64,000 nt of DNA from Linanthus parryae (lineage: Eukaryota > Streptophyta > Magnoliopsida > Ericales > Polemoniaceae): the NCBI GenBank assembly GCA_023055425.1, contig JALGPY010000003.1:53987891-54051890 (forward strand), read 5' to 3'. Positions 10,981 through 21,160 of the stretch are shown here, in pieces. The notes under the pieces were generated by a model. That model was not told the origin of the DNA, ran no database searches, and worked only from the letters and a program-made list of their open reading frames with translations. Within the stretch, counting starts at the first letter, position 1; the number at the start of each line of letters is the position of its first letter. The position numbers and the translations under genes were made by a program.

Positions 10981-12201
10981 GTGCGAACATCGTCGGCGTT
11001 GACAGAAGACGCGTGCGACGATGAACACATGGATGATACGGACTGGAGAAAATCAATTTTACGAGCCATTGCAGAAGGCACAAGCAGCGAGAGCTGGGCA
11101 CTCACAAAGGGGTATTGCATACATGACAACACCCTTTACTACAAGGGCCCTGGCGGAATACTCATTCGATGCGTCTCCGAGCAAGAGGGACAACTGCTGT
11201 TAGAAAAGATTCACCAACATGCTTGCGGAGAAAGCGAGGTGTCAATCTATCGGAAGGCTCAGAGATACGGCATTCATTGGCCGGACATGTCAACAGCTGC
11301 AGCACTGATACAAGGGAAGTGCGAAAGTTGCGCACTTATCAAAGATTCTTTACTCATCGCTCTCACTGATGATGATGCGGATTGGAGGAAACCACTCTTT
11401 GATTTTCTCACCCAGGGCACCTTACCCGAATCGAGAAAAGAAGCTGAGAAGAGGAAAGCATCTCGATACGTAGTACAAGAAAAGCTGCTTTGGCGAAGAG
11501 GCCATGAGGGCAACTTACTGCGATGTCTAGATAGCAGGGAAGCACAAGAAGTCATGGACCTTTCTCATCAGGTGGAACACCAGGGAGGTGCGAAATTATG
11601 CAGGCAACTCCTCTCAATTGGATATTTCTGGCCCACCATGGAGGCCGATTGCCGCACCAAGGTACGACTTTGCCAGGAGTGTCAATTCAAGGGCAACTTA
11701 GTGCACGCTCCCGCTGTCGATCTACATGCATTGGGAAAGCCATGGCCATTTCACACATGGGCTCTAGACTTCATTGGTCCCATCCGACCAACGTCGCACG
11801 GGAATCATTTTATCCTCACCGCAACTGAGCTGTTCACCAAATGGGTGGAGGCGATACCACTGAAGACGGCAAATGCACTCGCTGTGGTCAATTTCATCCC
11901 AGAAAACATCATATGCAGGTTCGGAATTCCCAACACCATCCTTTCAGATAATGGTACTCCTTTTGTTAATCGCCAGGTGGCTGCAAAGCTAGCAGAGTAC
12001 AATATCAGGCAGATATGTTCCACCCCTTACTATCCAAAAGGGAACGGGCAAGCCGAAGCGACCAACAAAACGCTGTTGAGGATCTTGAGCAAGATGGTCG
12101 CAGATGATCACAAGAAGTGGGTTGATTCTCTAAGCATAGCCCTGTGGGCTTACCGGACTTCTCCAAGGACACCCACGGGGGTCTCACCATTCCTCCTATG
12201 A
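10981..12201 (+). CDS. Tat element integrase (ends at premature TGA)
   Basis: This is the DNA-joining enzyme of the element. It has a linker, then the HHCC zinc domain (HQVEHQGG...CRTKVRLCQEC), then the core with D263 (LDFIGPI), D323 (LSDNGTPF) and E359 (NGQAEATN). Exactly 35 residues lie between the last two, as expected for a DDE integrase. The frame is continuous with RT across the TAA at 10978-10980. It closes at TGA 12199-12201 inside the family motif that normally runs TPFSLVYGAEAV. The conserved YGAEAVVPAEV continues in frame right after the stop, so the stop is a point change in a conserved block. Confidence 0.88.
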   Translation: MRTSSALTEDACDDEHMDDTDWRKSILRAIAEGTSSESWALTKGYCIHDNTLYYKGPGGILIRCVSEQEGQLLLEKIHQHACGESEVSIYRKAQRYGIHWPDMSTAAALIQGKCESCALIKDSLLIALTDDDADWRKPLFDFLTQGTLPESRKEAEKRKASRYVVQEKLLWRRGHEGNLLRCLDSREAQEVMDLSHQVEHQGGAKLCRQLLSIGYFWPTMEADCRTKVRLCQECQFKGNLVHAPAVDLHALGKPWPFHTWALDFIGPIRPTSHGNHFILTATELFTKWVEAIPLKTANALAVVNFIPENIICRFGIPNTILSDNGTPFVNRQVAAKLAEYNIRQICSTPYYPKGNGQAEATNKTLLRILSKMVADDHKKWVDSLSIALWAYRTSPRTPTGVSPFLL

Positions 12202-12604
12202 TATGGAGCTGAGGCCGTGGTACCTGCGGAGGTAAGAGTTAATTCGGCGAGATTGGCCTTCCAAGCATTATACGACAATCAACGCGATCATGACTTAGTC
12301 TTGCTGGAGGAAAAGCGAGAGCAAGCTAAAAGGACCAACAAGTCGGTATCAAGAAAGGATCGCTCGTGCATACAATAAGACGGTCCAGCGAAGAGATTTC
12401 GTAGTTGGAAATTTGGTCCTGCGCGCATCTGACCATTGCATGCGAGAGGCGGCCCACCCAAAATTCTCAGCCAATTGGGAAGGACCTTTTGAAGTCACAG
12501 AAGTCTTTGACAGTGGCTACTGCAGCATACGGAGGTTGCACGGAACGACCTCAACCCCAAGCTCAGTCAACATGCGTTGGATTAAGAAGTACTATCCTTG
12601 ACTT
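12202..12604 (+). pseudogene. Integrase C-terminal remnant
   Basis: After the TGA the same frame gives YGAEAVVPAEVRVNSARL and continues to about 12345, where it ends. The rest (YQERIARAYNKTVQRRDF, then VVGNLVLRASD and MRWIKKYYP) lies in another frame and ends with a stop near 12600. Together these form the usual integrase C-terminal tail, broken by one stop and one frameshift. Confidence 0.8.
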
Positions 12605-12669
12605 CTCTCATTTTATGCGTTTTATTATAACGTTGCCTCATGTCTTGTATGGCTATGATCCACACAATC

Positions 12670-12745
12670 TTCTCTCCCATATGAGAGAATTGTAAGCTCA
12701 TCTCTCCCATATGAGAGCACTATAATAAAAGGATTCTCCCAAATG
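12670..12745 (+). repeat. Three short palindromic repeats after pol
   Basis: TTCTCTCCCATATGAGAGAA, CTCTCCCATATGAGAG and TTCTCCCAAATGAGAA occur about 30 bases apart. Each can form a 5-7 bp hairpin around CCATAT or CCAAAT. Confidence 0.6.
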
Positions 12746-12799
12746 AGAACTTCATATTTCTAGCTGTTAATGTTGTTTCATTTAGTTTGTTATTACTGT

Positions 12800-13390
12800 T
12801 AACAATGGGCTATTCGCCACAATAGCAATCTGTGCGAACTACGATCTTGACTGATCTTTTAAGCCTATCTGTCACGATAGCAACTTGTGTGAATGCGATC
12901 TCAATTGATCCTCTAAGCCTATCTGCTACGATAGCAACCTATGCAAATGCGATCTTAATTGATCATCTAAGCCTATCTGTCACGATAGCAGCCTACGCGA
13001 AACGCGATCTTAATTGATCTTCTAAGCCTATCTGTCATGATAGCAGCCCATGCGAATGCAATCTTAATTGATCTTCTAAAGCCTATCTGTCACGATAGCA
13101 GCCTATGCAACTGCGATCTTAATTGATCTTCTAAAGCCTATCTGTCACGATAGCAGCCTATGCAAATGCGATCTTAAATGATCTTCTAAGCCTATCTGCC
13201 ACGATAGCAGCACATGTGAAAAATGATCTTAATTGATCTTCTAAGCCTATCTCCCACGATAGCAGCTCATGCAAAATGATCTTAAGTGATCTCCAAAAGT
13301 CTATCTGATGCGATAGCCCTTGCATCTTAATCTGAAAGCAAATCACAAGCCCATCTGCCAAGATGGCACAGCTGCGAAAACACGATCTTG
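12800..13390 (+). repeat. About ten tandem repeats of 53-56 bp, each with a small hairpin
   Basis: Units follow the pattern CTTAATTGATCTTCTAAGC, then CTATCTGTCACGATAG, then an A/T/G-rich spacer ending GCGAT. The last two or three units diverge and shorten. Every unit keeps a CTATC/GATAG-type stem with a 6-base loop. Tandem repeats in the 3' untranslated region of Tat elements are known and can seed satellites. They are not CRISPR-like: there are no unique spacers and the element is a plant retrotransposon. Confidence 0.9.
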
Positions 13391-14747
13391 AACGATCTAG
13401 AAACAGTACAAAGTATTCATATAGCACTCCAAAGGCGAAATATGCTGATACGCATGCGAAGTTGTATTTTGTTGTAACGAGACAGCAGATAATACAAAAG
13501 CCATTTATCATTATGAGTCAAAAAGACTTACAATTTATCTGTCTAGATAGCAGCTTACAAGCGAAAAAGCTCAAATCTAACTACGCAGCCAACAAGGCTT
13601 ACAATGCATTCAAAAAGTAACTTACAAGCGAGAAGTAACACATCGAGGGAATCCTAACTGAGAAAGGATGAACCCAACGGTCCTAACACCGGCTATACAA
13701 TACGCAGATCTGCGGCCAAAGATCTGTAGCAAGCAGGATGCTTCTGCGAAGAGATCAACTCGCCATTCGCTACATCCCTAGCAGCAAGATCTGGGTGATT
13801 CTACGTCCAAGATCTCAGGATCTGACGAAGCCCCTGTCTGATCAAGATATGTACCAGAGGAACCACCTGTTCCGACGTATGCAGTCGTGCAAAACAGGGG
13901 AAGCAGTCATTCCTCTGGTACTGGGTTCCTTGTCCTGATAGACAAGGGCATTGGCTAGCCTCCTGAGTTCAAGAATGAAGAGGCAAGAAATCCTCCTCAA
14001 GGGATTCTGGAGGAGAATCCCGCCGTTCATTACGAGTCGGTAGCAAGGTCACTACGGCGCTGCACCTCAACGGGAGGCGGCCGGAAACATGACCTGCAAA
14101 CATAATAGACGAAGAAAATTCTTCGAACAAACGTGAGGTATTATCTCCATCTTCTTTATGATAGTTATAAAGATCAATAAGCCTTATGAAGCGGATCTTG
14201 GAAGCTATTTCTATAGCACAAAGCGTAAACTCAGGTTCCAAAACTTGGAATTGCCATGAATCAACGAAAAGCAAGCGTTGAAGCCAGCAGTCGTAAGGAC
14301 TCACGGCAAAGCACATTATTGGGATGAAGAACTCAAATGACAGAAGGCAGGGTTTATATAGACCTTGTGGAGACTCTTCGGTTGCCAAGAAGAGTCAGCA
14401 GAATTTGAAAAGAGGGTAAGGATCAATCACTTACGCCTTGAAAAGCGGTAACAATCAATTACCCTACTAAAGGCTACGACGATTCAGTTGCGTATCCTAA
14501 TTAATGACGGATAGTCATGATTCGGATGGACTTCCCACGGAAAGCTTGCTTATCTAATGAGAAATTAACGCGAAAATCAAGGCAGAATATCAATTGCTGA
14601 TGTCATGAATTGATATGCACAGAAATATTTTAGCAAATCCCGAAAAGGGCAAAACGGGCACTTCGATTCTTTTGAAAAAAAAGGGGGAGAAACCCTAGCA
14701 ACATTACATTAATGTTTCTGCTATTTGCTACTTTTCAAATTCAAAAA
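13391..14747. other. Non-coding part of Tat 3' region
   Basis: No supported gene. The stretch has an imperfect inverted repeat at about 13828-13948 (core GTACCAGAGGAA / TTCCTCTGGTAC at 13851-13862 and 13910-13921) and several AGATCTG repeats (13700-13825). A minus-strand frame of about 139 codons (13969-14388) has no recognisable domain; it lies downstream of the antisense gene's stop and may be its 3' UTR. Confidence 0.5.
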
Positions 14748-17700
14748 TCAAAGTAAACCCTTAATCAAGGAGTCATGAAGGGTGAACTGACGGCTCAGAT
14801 TCTCTACCTGCTCCACTTCCTGCTTCAATTTCTCGCACTTGGCATTCATCTCATGATAGAGCTTCAGAGCCTCTTCAACCTTTTGCTTTTGCTGCTCCAC
14901 CTTCTGCTTCTCAGCTGCGAGGTTTTGGTGGCCGAGTTTCAAAGTTACGGCTGCGCGAATCAGGGTAGCTCTTTTCATAAGAAACTTGAAACCCAGCCTG
15001 CCTTGAACTTTGACGAGAAGATTTTGGCACATGCCAAAAAGCAATTCGGCACTCTGAGCAGAAATGGTCGCAGGCGTGGCCGCAGACAGCTGCTCCAAAA
15101 TCCAAATGGCCTCGGTAAGAAACAGCCTCCTATCAAAGGGCCCTATCTCCAAAGATCTCGCAAATGACTGGGGATAGGTGAGGCGCATCCGAACTAGCCA
15201 GTCCACATCGGCTTGCTTCAAACCTGAAGCAATATTAAAGCCAAGTCATGCTATCAAATTTGCAAAAGAATAACGTCAAATGCAAACAGCAAACCACGAC
15301 TTACCAGTTCCTTCAAGGATCTCACGAAGTGAAGGAATGCGTATTGCTGGGGTGATCAAGGATTGTCCTCGTTCCATAGCTCTTTTATCAGCTGCGAGCT
15401 CTAACTCCTCATAGTTGGGAGGAAGAGTATAAGCTGCACCAGTCGCAATTGCAGACCCGACCTGCGAGCCCCAAAAGCTCCACGCAGGAAGAGGTGCCGC
15501 CGGCTCAGTCGTCGCTGGAGGCGTAGTGGCAGCCGAAGTTGCTTGGCGAGGGACACTTTCAGATGCGGCAGCATCGACAGTACTTGTTCTTACTTCCTCA
15601 GCGCCAGCATGGGCATCTTCCTCCACTAGCACAGCGTCAGCCTCGGCATCATCTGAAAGTTCGATGATGTCCTCAAAAGGCTCTCCTGCATATTCAGCAG
15701 CTGCGACGGGCTTCTCGGTATGAGAACTCGGAACCGAGACATAGGACGCAGAAGGTTGACTCCTTTTCTCCAACATGGGTTCATCAGCGTTGCCTGCGAT
15801 ACAGAATACGAAGGTATAAGGTAACTCGTATTGCACGTTATTTTACTATCTTTGCTAAAGCTAAGAGCAAGAACCTCCACGCGAAGGTGGGATTGCAGTA
15901 TCTTCGTCATACACTAAAGACGTGGAACCATGCCCTATTAGTGTGTCCTCATTAAGCATGTCTTTAAAATGAGCGTGACATGGGGCGCGAAGAAACTAGT
16001 CATGATTATGCTTTGAGTTGCTAATATTAGTTCATGCACATCGATCAAGTGATTACCTGAGGGTTCACCGCACTTTCCTACTAGCCAACGACGAATGTCA
16101 GCTTTTGACACACCGTGCTTTAATGCACCGACAATAACATCTCGATAAGTTACTGCGAGATTAAAAATCTCACCTTTATTGCCGCCTGCGATTTCTTCGA
16201 AATCTGCTTGGGCTTGCTCCAAAGCTGCTGCATCCTCTTCTGGAGCCACATCCTCCTCCTCAGCTTGAGGAGCCACCTCTTCGGGAAGCACATCTTCCTC
16301 ATCAGTTGGACGCACTAAGTCGTCAACATGCTGCTCTTCGAGGCTCCTCTGCCTCACACGCTCGAGGTCCTCCTCTTCTCGCTGCCTTCTCCTTTCAGCA
16401 GCTTCCGCGGCTGTCTTCCTGGACTCGGCGAGAACGTCCTCGCTTATGGGTTCGTCAGAAAGGCCAGAATGAGCATCCCTCTTCTGCCTCTTGGCCAAAA
16501 GGCCACTGATTGTCTCGTCATCATCATCATCTGCGAAGAAATGATTAGTTCAAAATCAAGTTGCAAAAGAGTTACGATAATGAGAAAGGAAGCGCGATGG
16601 AAATACCTCCTGATTCTTCCTCATATATCAAATTTGCTCTTTCTTCTTCTTCATCTCCTTCTCTTGGCTCCTGCCTCTCCTCTTCTTCCTCCTGGTTGAA
16701 TGGAACGAAGGTCTCTACTGCGAGCTCCTTCCGCGCTCTACTAGGCATGCGACCTTTGCCTTTGTCCTTGGCAGAAAGGGACCTCGCTGGACGGGAAGTT
16801 GGAGCACTTCTAGGGGAAGAAATTGTAATTCCCTTTTTCCTGGGTCTCTTCGCTCTCGGCGCGGCAGTCGCTGGAGGAGACGGATGATCTCTGGGTGGAG
16901 ACGAGGCCGGAGCATTGTCTATCAGCGAGTCAGCAAAAGCATTCATGACTGCGCGAATCCTAGTTTCGGCCTCAGGATCCATCCTCGATGCCAGAAAGAA
17001 CGACTGTCCTTGTCTTCTTGTAGTAACAATGGTGTTGACCAGCGACTTGGAACGATCACCAGAGGTAAACCTCCGCACATGGCACTACAGCAAGCAGTGT
17101 AGAATATAGATGTCAATATGTGAAAGAAAAGAATCTTACCACATGCAAAAGAAGTTGCTTACCTTAGCAAAAGTCTCACTATATCTGATGACATGCGAGT
17201 CGCCTTTCTCACTATATCTGATGACATGCGAGTCGCCTTTCCTAACTGCGGCGATCTTTTCATCCAGAATGATGGCAGGGCACAAATGGTTTCTCATGAT
17301 CCAACAACGAGTAGCAACCATATTCAGACTCGTCCAGGCTGCAGTTGGGACGAAACGGAAAAGAGTTTCTTTTGATCAAAGGAGCTCTGCTTGGCTGGGG
17401 GGCCGACTGTGTCTCAATTCTCGTCTGCTGGGCGATCCAGTATGCAAGCCAGTTCTTGGAATAACCGCCCTCGCGGTTACCTGCAGGCTGCTCAAAGGGA
17501 AGATTGTTCAGGAAGACTGTTTTGCACTCCTTTGTCAACAAACGCTTATAGCAGCCTCTGATAATAGACTGTGGCCAGATTGATGGTGCCACTGCATCAA
17601 AGCCGAACTGGGGAGAAACGCGAGTGGGGTCAACATCCACGGTAATCCGCTCATACCTCGGCGCGAGCTCGCGAATATGCTCTGCGAGAGCAGGAAGGGA

Positions 17701-19057
17701 ACCTCGTAGACACCAGCAGAAGAATTCGCGATAGCGCTCATGGAAATGTTCTCCCTCTTCGAAGAGGAGCTCTTCCGAGAAGACAACACCCTTGGAAGGA
17801 TACAGCTTTGGAAACCATCGCACGTTTTCAATACGTATGGCATAGGGCCTAGCTATGAACTCTTTCTGGTTGTCGCATATCAGACTCCAAACGCACTTGG
17901 TATTGTTTGCTCCGAACCACCTTGCAGCTCTGCCGCTGTTGCGCCTCCACTGCGCCTGGAGGACACCACTTGTTGGGCTTAGAAGCATTCGGGGCATAGG
18001 AAGGCCATCGCTCAAAGACCCACATTGTCAAGAAGGCAATGTTGACGAAATTCAGTATGTCGAGACGGCCACGCGACTCTTTCATGGCCACAACTAGCTG
18101 ATCCAGTCTATAGTACAGCGTGCCCAAAACCAAGGGTCCGAGTGCGACTCTCTGGCCAAGCGCCAGCTTCACAGCAAGCGGCAGAACGTGATAGAAGACC
18201 CCATCATGCGGGTGACCATCGATTAAGTAACTCGACAGCCAGGCACAGAGGAAAGCACAAAGGGTCAAGTGATAGCCTTTACCTTCCACGTAATTCTTGG
18301 CCTCCAGGTCTTGACTCAGAAGCGTCCTGGTGATGCTGCTGTTTGCGTAGTCATGGAAGAAGTACTGCACCCATTTATTCCAAGTATTCTTCGCAGACGT
18401 GTCAACTAACTGCCAGTTAGGAAGGGCTTTGGTAGTGGTCCAACGGGTGGAGATTTTCTTTACCTCTGATAGGCACTCCTCCATCTGCGTGTACAAAGCG
18501 ATCTTCGCATCCGTCCTCAAGGGACTCAAAGGGTCCACCTCACCCATGGGAGACAGATCGTACAGCATGTGCACGTCCTCGAGTGTGGGGGCAGCCTCGA
18601 ACTCAGCAAAGTGAAAAGTGTGAGTCGCAGGCGAGTAGCGGGAAAGAAGGTCCAGCTTCACGGCAGCACCCTTCATAGCACGAACGGCGAAGTATACGCC
18701 GGCCTCATTAAGAGTCGCAGCATGATCGGTCAACACATGGTCAATCCACTCATCCATGTAGTCCAATTTCTGGACAAAAGCTTGGGTGGAAATCGCAGCA
18801 TACGGGAAGTACCCATTTTCGATTCCCAATCGAACCACGTCCTCGGAGCCAATCAACTCAAGCAAGCCTGAGTTAACTGGAGGAGTCAATGTTAGCAATT
18901 CCTCATTGGGGACGGAAGCAGGCAGTTTCTTTGCCTTAACCCTCGCGTGGTAGAAGTCTTTGCCACCCAGATAGGGGGCTTTTCGCCATAAAGCTTGTGG
19001 AAGATCATGTATTTCTTCGTCCTCCTTGGTGGGTCTAGTTCCTTTTGTCTTGGCCAT
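14748..19057 (-). pseudogene. Antisense multi-exon gene with plant-mobile-domain-like N-terminus
   Basis: The gene lies opposite in direction to gag-pol. ATG is at 19055-19057 (MAKTKGTRPTK), just after a splice-acceptor-like TTTCGCAG. Exons: 19057-17163, 17084-16607, 16530-16057, 15793-15305 and 15223-14748. Introns 17085-17162, 16531-16606, 15794-16056 and 15224-15304 all have GT...AG ends, and exon phases fit (0, 1, 1, 1). Exon 1 carries the signature LLSRYSPATHTFHF...TLEDVHMLYDL, resembling the plant mobile domain (PMD) of MAIN/MAIL1-type and transposon-borne proteins. Exons 2-4 are acidic and basic low-complexity sequence with possible nuclear signals (PRAKRPRKKG, KRQKRD). Exon 5 is a coiled coil (AAEKQKVEQQKQKVEEALKL). 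Exon 1 has two apparent frameshifts, near 17950-17975 and 17345-17375. The total is about 1270 codons. Role unknown. Confidence 0.78.
17184..17249 (-). repeat. 33-bp in-frame tandem duplication in antisense exon 1
   Basis: The segment encoding KGDSHVIRYSE occurs twice in a row just before the exon 1 splice donor. The length is a multiple of three, so the frame is kept. Confidence 0.75.
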
Positions 19058-19786
19058 TCCTGCGAAAGAGCAAGAAAAAGGGGGGAGAAATATGCACACT
19101 TCAGTTTGAATTCTGAGATTCAAGATCTATGGGAAGAAAGATGAACAGTTTCTGGTATCAATTTCAGAAATTAGAGGTTGGAAATTGTTTGCATTATAAG
19201 GATTTCAAAACCCTACATCCAAGGTCCTTATCATTGAAGGATTAAATCAAAATTGGGTTCAAAGATTGGAGCTTCTTCACAAGTTTCAACAGATAATATG
19301 TCATGGGTTTGCAGATCCAACACAGTTCAAAAGCATACATCGGTATGATAAACAAAATCAAACAAGGCCAACCTTGTTTTGGTAAAGCTTGCTTGGATGC
19401 ACACAGTTGAAGAAGACGATTGACAAGAGTGAACTGGTGATTGATTATCTGAATCTGCTCTCAAAGACTTCCGGGTATCATTCACTTTAAGAGAAAGAAG
19501 TGATGCTTTGCAACAATGGAGGATACAAAGTATTTATCCAAAAACAATGAAGGGTTGCGTCCTTTCAGTAGTCGAATCGCAACCGTCACCGTCGAATCGC
19601 GCAATCACAGGACAAGCTCACGTCACGCCTAAAACCCTAAAGGCCAGACGGCACGACTCTAGGGGTTTTAGGTCATAATGGAACGCACGGGGGCTGAACT
19701 TACTCGTATTTGAATTGGTGCGTGGCGGCGACGCGTATGTTGGTTTCCGCGCATGGAAGTCTATACAGCTATGAGTCTTCACGCGC
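19058..19786. other. Upstream region of the antisense gene / end of Tat internal region
   Basis: No protein-coding gene seen. It probably holds the promoter and a 5' UTR exon of the antisense gene, since a TTTCGCAG acceptor lies just before its ATG. The donor was not located. Confidence 0.4.
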
Positions 19787-19800
19787 AGAAAGGGGGCTAA
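19787..19800 (+). promoter_or_regulatory. Polypurine tract of Tat element
   Basis: AGAAAGGGGGCTAA ends directly at the 3' LTR start (TGTAGATAG). Confidence 0.75.
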
Positions 19801-20428
19801 TGTAGATAGTGCTTTCTGAGCTGACAGATCTTGGCCACGTGGCAACCATCCAGCACACCATATTGTGCTCCACACACACTGGATCACCAGCCGCGCTGAT
19901 CCATGTGGGGGCTGCGAGACAGAGCCCTCGCATACCACTGCACGGGACTTGTAGGGACTTAGTGGTTTGGAGGCTAGAGTAAGTCCTGTCGCGTGCGAGC
20001 CAAGCCCGCGCGCGACCTTTAGTAACTGCTTTTGAGAGATTTATGGCACGAGCTCCATAAACCCGGTCAATCCGGTCAAACCCGGTCAACCCCGTAACGG
20101 TTCCGGTATTCGCGCATAACGTGCTGTAACGGTCCCTATATACACGGACGAACTTGCCGTTGTGGTTAAGCTAATTAAGCCGCCATTGATGGGCGCATTA
20201 ACCACACTACAACGGTCACATTCCCTGCTATATATAGGACGTTAACCTTTCCATACAAAGGAGGACACACTAGCCATACGCGGAAGCTCTGCCAAACCTC
20301 TGTCTCTCTCTCAGACATTACTACTGCCTTACTCTCTCCCTACACACAACCCAACTCTTCCTGTTCCATCTCTGATCCTCTACTTACGGTGTACACGGAG
20401 GTCTCCCCGCCGGAATCTCTTGTGCACA
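19801..20428 (+). repeat. 3' LTR of Tat element
   Basis: 628 bp with about two differences from 5589-6216. It is followed by the TSD GTAAC. Confidence 0.95.
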
Positions 20429-20433
20429 GTAAC

Positions 20434-21032
20434 CCACATAAAAAACTCTTGCGCACCACACACCAATGGCGGCTAAAGATTTGTATCAGCGCACCACAAA
20501 CCAAACTTGACTGTAGGATTAGGTCCGAGGAGCTAAAGATTGCGGATACGAGTTTCAACGCAGGGGTCGTTGCTGGTTGCGTAGGAGAACGACACTGAGC
20601 AGATCGTTGATGGGAGAGAGGGACGCACTGCGGAAAGGGGACAGGGTCCGTTAGCAATCTGGTGACAAGCCAAGAAGCCGAGAAGATGAGTCGGATAGCC
20701 GGAATGCGAGAAGATGAGCCGGAGCTGAGAAGGTCTGGAGTGTGCGCCGAGGTGAGCAGGCGCGTTGATCGAAGCCGAAGCGGAGAACAGGAGGCGCGTT
20801 TGGGATCAAAGGACCTCCGTTCGCAGAGGGTTCGATCAGAAATCGTCGCGGAGGGCGGAGAAGGTTACTGTCGCAGTGGGCGGCAGTTTTTTAGGACAGA
20901 TTTAGTCGCAGTGTGCGACGGAGAGGGAGAGAGAGAGGGCGGAAGCAGGGGAGATGGATCGGACCGCTAGGTTGCGGCGGCGGCGGCAGTGCACTGGAAG
21001 GATGTGCGACGGCGGCGACAGTTGCTAGGGTT
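20434..21032 (-). other. Leader of the short-LTR Copia, right of the nested Tat element
   Basis: Sequence between the Copia primer site and the point of Tat insertion. It is GC-rich with CCG repeats (near 20980) and CT-rich stretches on the minus strand. I find no gag frame in it. Confidence 0.6.
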
Positions 21033-21044
21033 GCTCTGATACCA
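21033..21044 (-). promoter_or_regulatory. Primer-binding site of short-LTR Copia
   Basis: The minus strand reads TGGTATCAGAGC directly after the 5' LTR, complementary to the 3' end of initiator methionine tRNA, the usual Copia primer. Confidence 0.9.
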
Positions 21045-21160
21045 TGAAAGATTGTGAAATTGTCCTGCTGGACTTCTGAATTTCATTAGCAATATAAACA
21101 AATCTAATACAAGACTAATTACAGTTTAGTCCCGAAACTAAGTATAAGTTATCGCTATTA
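21045..21160 (-). repeat. 5' LTR of short-LTR Copia
   Basis: 116 bp, partner of 1711-1826, followed on its outer side by the TSD GCTCT. Confidence 0.92.

Larger units (their letters stand above)
5589..20428 (+). mobile_element. Tat-lineage Ty3/Gypsy retrotransposon, complete ends, 14.8 kb
   Basis: Two 628-bp LTRs (5589-6216 and 19801-20428) differ at about 2 positions, and the TSD GTAAC occurs at 5584-5588 and 20429-20433. Gag, protease, RT, RNase H, a second RNase H and integrase follow in order, then a long region with tandem repeats and an antisense gene before the 3' LTR. The second RNase H after RT-RNase H is the hallmark of the Tat clade, and large 3' regions with tandem repeats or antisense ORFs are known there. 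It is inserted in the leader/gag of the minus-strand Copia. Despite near-identical LTRs, its coding frames are broken. Confidence 0.96.
1711..21160 (-). mobile_element. Copia LTR retrotransposon with 116-bp LTRs, split by a Tat element
   Basis: Two 116-bp direct repeats (1711-1826 and 21045-21160) flank the element, with 5-bp TSDs GCTCT at 1706-1710 and 21161-21165. On the minus strand the 5' LTR is followed directly by the Copia primer-binding site TGGTATCAGAGC, and a purine tract precedes the 3' LTR. Without the nested Gypsy insertion the element is about 4.6 kb. The LTRs differ at 5 of 116 positions by eye, so it is not recent. LTR ends in element orientation are TA...CA rather than TG...CA, a non-canonical pair known in some plant Copia elements. 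Domain sequences suggest the Ale/Retrofit-like group, but that assignment is tentative. Confidence 0.93.

Noticed and set aside
12800..13390. CRISPR-like array of regularly spaced repeats
   Set aside because: The repeats are continuous tandem units with no unique spacers, lie inside a plant retrotransposon, and there are no cas-like genes.
13969..14388. 139-codon minus ORF as a sixth exon of the antisense gene
   Set aside because: The predicted last exon already ends in a stop at 14748 and I found no phase-compatible junction linking it.
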